A stretch of DNA of 16,636 bases, taken from NCBI GenBank assembly GCA_027622355.1, contig JAQBZT010000026.1, forward strand, positions 1-16,636, in the 5' to 3' direction. The position numbers were made by a program, and so were the translations under genes. The notes below the pieces were generated by a model that did not search any database, was not told the origin of the DNA, and saw only the letters and a program-made list of their open reading frames with translations. Origin of the DNA: a bacterium. Lineage in GTDB: Bacteria > UBA8248. The stretch's first letter is position 1; every line of letters begins with the position of its first letter. This document shows positions 8,266 through 14,421 of this stretch, one piece after another.

Positions 8266-9627
8266 ATGGGGTTTCCCCGCGGTTTTTTGAGAGCTCTTGC
8301 CGTTTTTCTGCTGGTCCCACTCCTTGCAACTTGTGCCCGCTATGTCCCGATACCCTGGCGGGATGTTGCCGGGGAGGGGCTGCGGGTCGAATCGATCGGG
8401 AGGGAGCTGACGGCCTCGCTGGAGGCGGGCCTTCGCGAGGCCTGGATGAAGGAGGCGAGCGAAAGGAAAGCGCCTCTGCGAAAGGAGCCCCTTCGTATCG
8501 TGATCGCCGCTTTTTCCGAGGCGCGGACAGAGGTTCGCACCGTCCTCAGCGGACGGATCGAGCGTGCCGTCCGGGCGGCGCTTTCGCGCTCTCCATTGTT
8601 TGAGATCGTGGATGGCGGCGCGGGCGTTGCCTGGCAGGAGGCGTATCAGGGAAGACCGGCATCCCATCCCACGGATGGCTTTGCGGAGGTGGACCCGGTT
8701 CTGCCCGGCAACATTCAGGATGAAATCACCCTGAGCACCCTGGCTGGACTCTCTCCGAAGACGGTCCGGCGTAAGCTCGCTCTCGCCCTCGATTCCGGTC
8801 ATCCCAACGAGGGTCTCTGGCACCAGGCACGGAAGGGCGTCTACGGGGCGGGGACGGCAATCCAGGCCGCCGAGATCTTCGATGCGGAGGCGGTGGTGTT
8901 CGGCACCTATGCGCTCGGCCCGGAGCGCATCCGGATCTGGGCGGGGCTCGTGAAAAACGAACCGTCCACGACATCGTATTTTCAGAAGGAGTTGGCTGAC
9001 CTTTTCGGGGAAGCCGAGCGGGAGAAAAAAACCCGGGACTACTGGGCCCGGTCGCGCGCGAGTCTGCCCCGGCGGGGAATTCCCCCGGAGTGGCTGATGG
9101 AGAGGCTTCTTCCCCGGCCCCGCCTTCCTCCCCGGAATCCGCTCTATTGGGCCGTGCCCGCTTTCGAGGTCCTTTTCGAGGGGATTGATCTGGACGGGCG
9201 GCGGTTCCCGATTCCATCGAACACAGTGGTGGGGCCGAAATCCCAGGTCGTTGGGCGAGTTGGGGTCGGCGAGGCTCATTATGTGTACGGCTTTTCTATC
9301 GATGAGACCGGCCGCACGGACACAGTCCTCTCCAAGCCCGGTCAAGCAGAGCCGGTGCATGTTCTCCCGGGAAAAGTTAAGTACTTTACCGCCCGCCTCC
9401 TGCCGGCGGGCCGCTCGTTCCGCGTGTTCTTCTTCTCCGCACGCGAGAGCTTCGCGCCCGCGCCGTTGATGGAGAAGGCCCGCCGCCGCTTTGGGTTTGT
9501 CCCCGCCGCTCCGGGCCAAGGGCGCGTCCGGCGAAGCTGGTTTCTTCCGGCGGGTCAGGAGAAGTTGATTTTGGATAAGCGCTGGGATCAGAAGGTTTTC
9601 TGGTTCGTTCGAACGGAATCCCCCTAG
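8266..9627 (+). CDS. Putative outer-membrane lipoprotein, FlgO/CsgG-like with DUF4384-like C-terminus
   Basis: A 453-residue predicted lipoprotein. Residues 1-22 form a signal peptide (basic MGFPRGFLR, then a hydrophobic stretch) ending LLATC, with C23 as the lipidation site. Threonine just before the Cys is unusual, so cleavage is likely rather than certain. Residues about 75-118 (LRIVIAAFSEARTEV, GRIERAVRAALSRSPLFEIVD) and about 200-232 (AAEIFDAEAVVFGTYALGPE, then RIRIWAGLV) resemble the TolB-N-like fold of FlgO and CsgG. The last 180 residues (YVYGFSIDETGRTDTVLSKP, VHVLPGKVKYF) resemble DUF4384 surface-lipoprotein domains. These are recognitions by eye, not searches. The residue after Cys is Ala, so outer-membrane sorting is expected. 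It begins 6 bases after kdsA and is followed by the bactofilin-TPR gene. The function is not known; a role in envelope or secretion assembly is inference. Confidence 0.65.
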   Translation: MGFPRGFLRALAVFLLVPLLATCARYVPIPWRDVAGEGLRVESIGRELTASLEAGLREAWMKEASERKAPLRKEPLRIVIAAFSEARTEVRTVLSGRIERAVRAALSRSPLFEIVDGGAGVAWQEAYQGRPASHPTDGFAEVDPVLPGNIQDEITLSTLAGLSPKTVRRKLALALDSGHPNEGLWHQARKGVYGAGTAIQAAEIFDAEAVVFGTYALGPERIRIWAGLVKNEPSTTSYFQKELADLFGEAEREKKTRDYWARSRASLPRRGIPPEWLMERLLPRPRLPPRNPLYWAVPAFEVLFEGIDLDGRRFPIPSNTVVGPKSQVVGRVGVGEAHYVYGFSIDETGRTDTVLSKPGQAEPVHVLPGKVKYFTARLLPAGRSFRVFFFSARESFAPAPLMEKARRRFGFVPAAPGQGRVRRSWFLPAGQEKLILDKRWDQKVFWFVRTESP

Positions 9628-9678
9628 AAGGATTTTTCCGGTTTTCCCGGTTATCTGATAGGATGGGGAGTATTCCTG

Positions 9679-11469
9679 ATGGTGGCTTCGCCGGTGCGCG
9701 GCAGCGGCGGGGTGCTGAGCCATTTTCATTGGGGACGATCCATGACCTCCTTTAAGATTCCCGCCTTTCCGGAAGCCGGTACCTCCTTTTGCTGCTCCGA
9801 AGTCCGCATGGAGGGCACCCTTCGCTTTTCCGGTAAAATCCTTTTTGACGGCTTCTTCAAGGGAGAGATTCGCGGAGATGGGAGGTTGGAGACCGGGGCG
9901 AAGGCTCGGACGGAGGGCCGAATCGTTGCCCGCGAGATGATCCACCGAGGAGAGAGCTTGGGGGATCTGATCATCTCCCATCGCCTCGAGCTCGACGCGG
10001 GCGCCTTCCACCAGGGGGATGTGGAGGCCAAACGCATCCGTATCAACCCCGCCTCCCGCCTCGAGGGCGCTCTCCGGATGCCGGGGATCGTGCCCGATAC
10101 CCCCAAAACCCCCAGGAAAAACAACCTTTTGCTCCTCTCCGCCGCCGGCGTGGCGATTTTCCTTCTGGCCGGAGGGATAGCGACGACATCGGCCGGCGCC
10201 CGGCTCTTCGATCGCATTCAGGCCGGCATCGGCATCCTCCGGGAGGCGGCCGCCCGGCCGCGGCAGGCCTGGTCCTATCTGCTCTCCCGCGCGGGACGTG
10301 TGGACAAGAGTGCGGACGCGCTTTTCGCGCGCTCGGTGCGTCAGGAGCAGGAGGGCAATCTGGAGGGCGCGGCCGAGGCACTTCGCGAAATTCTCCAGGC
10401 GGGCGGATCGCGGACCACCGAGGCCCGCTACCTTCTCGCGAAGATTCTCCTCCGCACGAACCGCCCGGATGAGGCGCGCAAAGAGATCGAACAGCTTTTG
10501 CGGGAGGTGCCGGGCCACATCGAGGGAGTGGTCCTTCTGGGTGATCTGCATGCGAAGGCGGGCCGCCTCGATCAGGCGGCGCTCTTCTACGGCCGGGCGC
10601 TTCGCAGCGACCCGGAGGATGTCGTTCTCCGCCGCCGGCTCGCCCAGGGGAACGCCATGCTGGGGAAGGCGCGCGGGAAGCGGACGCCGCTCCCCCTCGT
10701 CTCAGAGGGAGTGCTTCTGGTGGAGGCGGAAAAGCTCATCGCGGAGAAGAGGCCGCCCCAGGCGGTCAAGATACTGGAGGCGGGTCTCCAGAGCCTCCCC
10801 AAGAGCGCCCGGCTGCGCTACCAGCTGGGGGCGGCCTATCTGTTGATGGGCGAGAAGGACAAGGCCATCGCCGCCTACCGGGAGGTGATTGCGCTCTCGC
10901 CGGACTGGATGGACGCCTATGTCCGCCTGGGTGCGCTGTATGAGGCGGGCAGCCGGGATTCCGAAGCCATCTCGCTCTACCAGCGTGCTGCCACGCTCGA
11001 CGCCTCCGGGGTGGATATGGTGCTCCGCGTCGCCGACTTGCATCAGCGCCAGAGGCGCTTTGATCAGGCCCAGGAAATCCTCCTGAAGCTGCAGAAAGCC
11101 CACCCCGAATCCATCAAGGTCCTGGTCGCCTACGGCAACCTGTTGTGGGAACGCAAGCGTTTGGATGAGGCGAGAAAGGTTTTCGAGGAAGTCCTCCTCC
11201 GCAATCCGAACAGCGGCGAGGCGCTCAACCGCCTGGCGTGGCTCCACGCCATGAGGGGCGATGATCTGGATCGGGGCATCGAGCTCTCGAAGCGCTCGCT
11301 CGAGGTTCGGCCCGACACCCCGGCCTATCTCGACACGCTGGCGGAGCTGTATTACAAAAATAGTGAACCTTTGAAGGCCATACCGCTCATACAGCGTGCT
11401 ATCACCACAGAACCTGGCAACCGCTACTTTCGGACGCAGCTTGAGAAGTTCAAAAGAGCGAGCCGTTGA
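9679..11469 (+). CDS. Bactofilin-transmembrane-TPR fusion protein
   Basis: A 596-residue three-part protein. Residues about 37-135 are a bactofilin (DUF583) beta-helix: repeated strands such as MEGTLRFSGKILFDGFFKGE, GDGRLETGAKARTEGRIVAR, LELDAGAFHQGDVEAKRI and NPASRLEGALRM. Bactofilins polymerise in the cytoplasm and organise envelope machinery. Residues about 150-172 form one transmembrane helix preceded by KTPRKN, which favours a cytoplasmic N-terminus. From about 210 to the end there are roughly ten TPR units (for example RYQLGAAYLLMGEKDKAIAA), predicted to be periplasmic. Two starts are plausible: ATG 9679 with GGAG 8 bases upstream, and ATG 9742 (575 residues) with GGGGA. The longer one is listed for its stronger ribosome binding site, although its extra 21 residues look unstructured. 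The fusion suggests a protein-interaction scaffold tying a cytoplasmic polymer to periplasmic partners. Confidence 0.78.
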   Translation: MVASPVRGSGGVLSHFHWGRSMTSFKIPAFPEAGTSFCCSEVRMEGTLRFSGKILFDGFFKGEIRGDGRLETGAKARTEGRIVAREMIHRGESLGDLIISHRLELDAGAFHQGDVEAKRIRINPASRLEGALRMPGIVPDTPKTPRKNNLLLLSAAGVAIFLLAGGIATTSAGARLFDRIQAGIGILREAAARPRQAWSYLLSRAGRVDKSADALFARSVRQEQEGNLEGAAEALREILQAGGSRTTEARYLLAKILLRTNRPDEARKEIEQLLREVPGHIEGVVLLGDLHAKAGRLDQAALFYGRALRSDPEDVVLRRRLAQGNAMLGKARGKRTPLPLVSEGVLLVEAEKLIAEKRPPQAVKILEAGLQSLPKSARLRYQLGAAYLLMGEKDKAIAAYREVIALSPDWMDAYVRLGALYEAGSRDSEAISLYQRAATLDASGVDMVLRVADLHQRQRRFDQAQEILLKLQKAHPESIKVLVAYGNLLWERKRLDEARKVFEEVLLRNPNSGEALNRLAWLHAMRGDDLDRGIELSKRSLEVRPDTPAYLDTLAELYYKNSEPLKAIPLIQRAITTEPGNRYFRTQLEKFKRASR

Positions 11470-11477
11470 CCCCCTCT

Positions 11478-11485
11478 GGAGGGAG
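11478..11485 (+). promoter_or_regulatory. Ribosome binding site for the small lipoprotein
   Basis: GGAGGGAG lies 7 bases before the ATG at 11493. It is one of the strongest ribosome binding sites in the window and argues that the 52-codon gene is real and that its start is 11493, not the TTG at 11466 that overlaps the preceding stop. Confidence 0.65.
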
Positions 11486-11492
11486 TTTTCTT

Positions 11493-11651
11493 ATGAGGAA
11501 ATTTCTTTGGGCTATTTTTTTCGCCTTGACCCTTCTGAGCGGTTGCACGACCATACGGAAAGCAATTGACGATCTGATTGAAAGCGAGGTTCCCAAAAAG
11601 CAAGAGCGTCTGGCTCTTGTACAGGCGAGATATTCCGTGCCAGGGGGGTGA
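11493..11651 (+). CDS. Small predicted lipoprotein (52 residues)
   Basis: The product has a textbook lipoprotein signal: MRK, a hydrophobic core (FLWAIFFALTL) and the lipobox LLSGC, with C18 as the modified residue and Thr following, compatible with outer-membrane sorting. The mature chain is only about 35 residues (CTTIRKAIDDLIESEV, then KKQERLALVQ), is charged and is probably a single amphipathic helix. I recognise no family. A strong ribosome binding site precedes it, it lies 23 bases after the bactofilin-TPR gene, and its stop is one base before the kinase-BON start, so it is co-translated with both. The local base composition is lower in G+C than its neighbours. Short lipoproteins of this sort often act as small subunits or anchors of larger envelope complexes; that is inference. 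Confidence 0.72.
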   Translation: MRKFLWAIFFALTLLSGCTTIRKAIDDLIESEVPKKQERLALVQARYSVPGG

Positions 11652-11652
11652 C

Positions 11653-12486
11653 ATGGGGCTTCTGACCGTATCGAGGGAACTGGGAAGCGGGGGCGACGTC
11701 ATCGCCAAAAAAGTGGCGAATGCCCTGGGGTGGAAGCTGCTCGACAACGATGGATTTGCAAACGCTGCCCAATCCTACGGCTATGTCCGCTCTGAGCTGG
11801 AAAGGGTGGACGAGCGCCGGCCGGGGCTGGTGGACCGCTTCTTCCGCGACCGCCAGCTGGTCTACCTCGATATCATGCGCGCCATCGTGTACGAATCGGC
11901 CCTCAATGACAATTGCGTGATTCTGGGCCGCGGCGCCTATATCCTCCTCAGGGAAATCCCGGGTGTGTTCCGGGTCCGCATCGTGGCCTCCCCGGAGTCC
12001 AGACGGAAGCGCCTGGTGGCGAACGAGGGGGTTTCTCCCTCCCTTGCGGAAGAATTCCTCCTCCACAACGACCGGGAGCGCATGTCCTATACGCGGTATT
12101 TTTTCGACGCCCGCTGGGGAGATCCGAAAGACTTCGACATTGTTCTCAATACCGGGTACATTGATGAGGATGCAGCGGTGAATGTTCTGGTGTCCGCTGC
12201 GGGCCGGCTGGCCCTGGCTTCCGCCCATCCGGGGGATTCCGAAAGGCTGCAGAATCTTACTTTCGCCCAACGCATCAAAACCGCCCTAATGACAGACGAT
12301 CGAATCGACGCGAGCGGGATCTCGGTGGAATGTTCTGCTCCGGGCAAGGTACTCCTGCATGGACGCGTCAACAGCGACGAGGAAAAGAGGTTGGCCGAGG
12401 AAATTGTCCGGGGAGCTTCGGGAGTCCATGAGATACAGAGTGATTTAATCGTTATGCCGCCCATCGAAGGCTGGTATCCGGTATGA
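11653..12486 (+). CDS. Cytidylate kinase-like protein with C-terminal BON domain
   Basis: A 277-residue fusion. Residues 1 to about 190 match the Cytidylate_kin2 type of P-loop kinase: TVSRELGSGGDVIAKKVANA (glycine loop at 11-14), GWKLLDNDGF, NDNCVILGRGAYILL, RIVASPESRRKRLV and a DRERMSYTRYFFDARWGDP lid-like segment. Members of this group lack the classical P-loop lysine, and this one does too. Residues about 199-268 look like a BON domain (FAQRIKTALMTDDRIDASGI, GKVLLHGRVNSDEEK, GASGVHEIQSDLIV), usually a periplasmic lipid- or protein-binding module. No signal peptide is present, so the protein should be cytoplasmic, which makes the BON part odd. It starts one base after the small lipoprotein and overlaps the next gene by 4 (ATGA). 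The substrate is unproven; CMP phosphorylation is the family-based guess. Confidence 0.75.
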   Translation: MGLLTVSRELGSGGDVIAKKVANALGWKLLDNDGFANAAQSYGYVRSELERVDERRPGLVDRFFRDRQLVYLDIMRAIVYESALNDNCVILGRGAYILLREIPGVFRVRIVASPESRRKRLVANEGVSPSLAEEFLLHNDRERMSYTRYFFDARWGDPKDFDIVLNTGYIDEDAAVNVLVSAAGRLALASAHPGDSERLQNLTFAQRIKTALMTDDRIDASGISVECSAPGKVLLHGRVNSDEEKRLAEEIVRGASGVHEIQSDLIVMPPIEGWYPV

Positions 12487-13178
12487 GAGAAGATACGGGA
12501 AGAAACGCGGTGACAGGCCCCCTCGATGGGATATCCGTTGCCGGAGAGAGGCGGCTCCTGGCCGTGGCGCTGGTGCTGCTACTGCCCGGTTGCGGGCTCG
12601 TGGTGTCCCAGAGTGCCTACGAGAAAGATCAGAAGGTCATCAAGGAAGAAACGCAGGGCATGCGCCAGCAACTGCTCGTGCATACCCGGACGCTGGCCCA
12701 GCACGGAAAGGCCATCAACGAAGTCCGCTTCCAGATTCGTGACGCCATCTCCGGGGTCGACAAAAAAGTCGGCGAGGTGCAGGCCGATTTCCGCGATCTG
12801 AAAGAGGAGATGAAGAAGATGGGGGGAAGGCGGGCGCCCGCCGCGCGTGCCCCCCGGAAAGCCGCCGGGCCGGGCAGCCGGCAGATGGCGAAGGGCTATT
12901 CCTCAGGCGCCGTGATGATGATTCGCCGGACCTACCGCGGGCTGCCCCTGAACTACGCCGGCGGCTACCAGGCCCCGCGCGGAAAACGGTTCCCCTACCG
13001 TCTCCCGCCCGGCACGCGTGTCCGCGTTCTCTCGTCTGATCGCCGCGGCTTTACCCGTGTCGAAGTGCTCTCCGGCCGGTGGCGAAAGAAAAAGATGTGG
13101 GTCCGCACCATTTGGCTGATGGCAGAGCAGAAGAGCCGGAAGGGATCACGCACCCTGAGCACGAAGGAGAGAAGCTGA
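12483..13178 (+). CDS. Predicted lipoprotein with coiled coil and SH3-like C-terminus
   Basis: A 231-residue protein that begins in the kinase-BON stop (ATGA). A long N-region leads to a hydrophobic stretch RLLAVALVLLLPGC with lipobox LPGC at C37. An in-frame GTG at 12510, with GGGAAG-like sequence upstream, would give a shorter and more usual signal peptide (Cys at 28). Residues about 45-115 are heptad-like and charged (YEKDQKVIKEETQGMRQQLL, GVDKKVGEVQADFRDLKEEM), consistent with a coiled coil. An Ala/Pro/Arg-rich linker follows (RRAPAARAPRKAAG). The final domain (PYRLPPGTRVRVLSSDRRGF, TRVEVLSGRW, MWVRTIWLM) resembles bacterial SH3-like modules, which bind peptidoglycan or proteins. The tail is very basic. 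The layout suits an outer-membrane lipoprotein reaching to the cell wall; the specific function is unknown. Confidence 0.65.
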   Translation: MREDTGRNAVTGPLDGISVAGERRLLAVALVLLLPGCGLVVSQSAYEKDQKVIKEETQGMRQQLLVHTRTLAQHGKAINEVRFQIRDAISGVDKKVGEVQADFRDLKEEMKKMGGRRAPAARAPRKAAGPGSRQMAKGYSSGAVMMIRRTYRGLPLNYAGGYQAPRGKRFPYRLPPGTRVRVLSSDRRGFTRVEVLSGRWRKKKMWVRTIWLMAEQKSRKGSRTLSTKERS

Positions 13179-13203
13179 GGGCGCAAGCGCGTCGCCGGCG
13201 GGG

Positions 13204-14397
13204 TCAGATTTTCTCCAGAGCCTGCGCCAGGTCCGCGCGCAGATCTTCGTAAGCCTCCAGTCCCACGGAATAGCGTATGAGCCCGGGCGGAATGCCCCGC
13301 TCCCGGGCGCCCTCCAGCCCGAGGTCGGCGTAGGCCATCCGGGCATGGTGTTCGACCTGGCTCTCCGTCCCCCCGAATCCCGCTGCCAGAACCGGAACAT
13401 CGAGCGCATCCACCAGCTTGTCCGCCGCCTCGGGGCCGCCTTCGAGTTCGAAGCTGAGCAGTCCCCCGAAAGCGCCGAGGTAGCGGCAGGCGGTTTCATG
13501 GTCCGGATGCCCGGCGAGTCCCGGGTAGTGCACCTTCCAGACGCCCTTGCAGCCGCTGAGAAACTCGGCCAGCCGCAGCGCCGTTTCGCTCTCGCGCTCC
13601 ATCCGCACCGCCAGCGTTTTCATCCCGCGATCGAGGAGGAAGGCCTCACTCGGGCTGGCGATGGCCCCGAGGAGGGCCTGCTGCTCGCGCAGGGCCTCGA
13701 TGAGCGAGGCACTGCCGGAAACGGCGCCCGCAATCAAGTCATTGTGCCCCGAAAGGTATTTCGTTCCGCTGTGCACCACGAGATCAGCCCCGTGCTCCAG
13801 CGGACGGAAAAGAATGGGCGAGGCGATCGTGGCGTCCACGACGAGGCGGGCCTTGCGGGCGCGTGCCCAATCGGCGATCCGCCCGATGTCGGGAAACCGC
13901 AGGGTGGGATTCGACGGGATCTCGGTGAACAGCAGCCGGACCGGGCCCTCGGGAACCGCATCCAGGGAGGCCAGATCGTTCCCCGCCGTGAAGTGAAACT
14001 CCACGCCGTAGCGGGCGAGAATCCGCTCGGCGACATCCCGGCTGTGGCGGTAGGTCTCTCCCATGAAGACGGCGCGCGCTCCGGGAGCGAGGAGAGCGAT
14101 GAGCACCGCTGAGACCGCCGCCATGCCACTCGCGAAAAGGAGGGAGGCCTCGGCCCCCTCCAGGCGGGCAAGGCGGCTTTCCGCCGCCGTGAGCGTGGGG
14201 TTTCCATAGCGGCCGTAAAAATAGCGCTCCTGCCCCTCCCCGCCGTGAAAGGCGGCCAGCTCGGCGGCGCTCTCAAAGAGAAACGTCGCCGACTGGAAGA
14301 TGGGCGGAGAGAGGGCGCCTCCTACTTGGCGCCGCTCCTTGCGCGTCTCGCGCGGGGGCGACAACTTGCGCTTTTTTCCGTCTGATGGCTCTGGCAT
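13204..14397 (-). CDS. Cystathionine gamma-synthase-like PLP enzyme
   Basis: A 397-residue Cys/Met-metabolism PLP enzyme, a usual length for the family. The cofactor lysine is K213 in HSGTKYLSGHNDLIAG, and D188 in LVVDAT should contact the pyridine nitrogen. Y61 and R63 in YFYGRYGNPT fit the phosphate-binding pair given by the neighbouring subunit. ASGMAAV, ETYRHSRD, FTEIPSNP, DRGMKTL and GLIRYSVGLE are further matches. Several of these look closer to plant cystathionine gamma-synthase than to E. coli MetB, from memory. It should join a homoserine ester and cysteine to give cystathionine for methionine synthesis, but gamma-lyase or homocysteine synthase activity is possible. AGGA upstream and a 24-base gap to thrC support an operon. 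It converges with the lipoprotein gene at 13178, and I see no clear terminator in the 25 bases between them. Confidence 0.82.
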   Translation of the reverse strand: MPEPSDGKKRKLSPPRETRKERRQVGGALSPPIFQSATFLFESAAELAAFHGGEGQERYFYGRYGNPTLTAAESRLARLEGAEASLLFASGMAAVSAVLIALLAPGARAVFMGETYRHSRDVAERILARYGVEFHFTAGNDLASLDAVPEGPVRLLFTEIPSNPTLRFPDIGRIADWARARKARLVVDATIASPILFRPLEHGADLVVHSGTKYLSGHNDLIAGAVSGSASLIEALREQQALLGAIASPSEAFLLDRGMKTLAVRMERESETALRLAEFLSGCKGVWKVHYPGLAGHPDHETACRYLGAFGGLLSFELEGGPEAADKLVDALDVPVLAAGFGGTESQVEHHARMAYADLGLEGARERGIPPGLIRYSVGLEAYEDLRADLAQALEKI

Positions 14398-14421
14398 CGG
14401 GATTCCTGTTGCTGGATCGGT

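Noticed and set aside
9606..9615. A 10-bp palindrome CGTTCGAACG near the end of the FlgO-like lipoprotein gene
   Set aside because: It lies inside coding sequence, is short, and has no second copy that I noticed.
9636..9664. A possible extended -10 element (TGATAGGAT) before the bactofilin-TPR gene
   Set aside because: The matching -35 region is poor and initiation would fall beside the ribosome binding site of the 9679 start; it would make sense only if translation begins at 9742.
7276..10551. A 1091-codon open frame on the minus strand, antisense to kdsA, the FlgO-like lipoprotein and part of the bactofilin-TPR gene
   Set aside because: It covers three convincing plus-strand genes, its translation shows no domain pattern and is rich in Arg, Pro, Gly and His, and long antisense frames are expected where GC-rich third positions suppress stop codons.
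13179..13203. The 25-bp gap between the convergent genes, searched for a bidirectional terminator
   Set aside because: Only short GC self-complementary pieces are present, with no strong stem and no T-run on either strand.
13345..14112. A 255-codon plus-strand frame antisense to the cystathionine synthase-like gene
   Set aside because: The minus-strand frame has the PLP lysine motif and full family length; the plus-strand translation has no motif.
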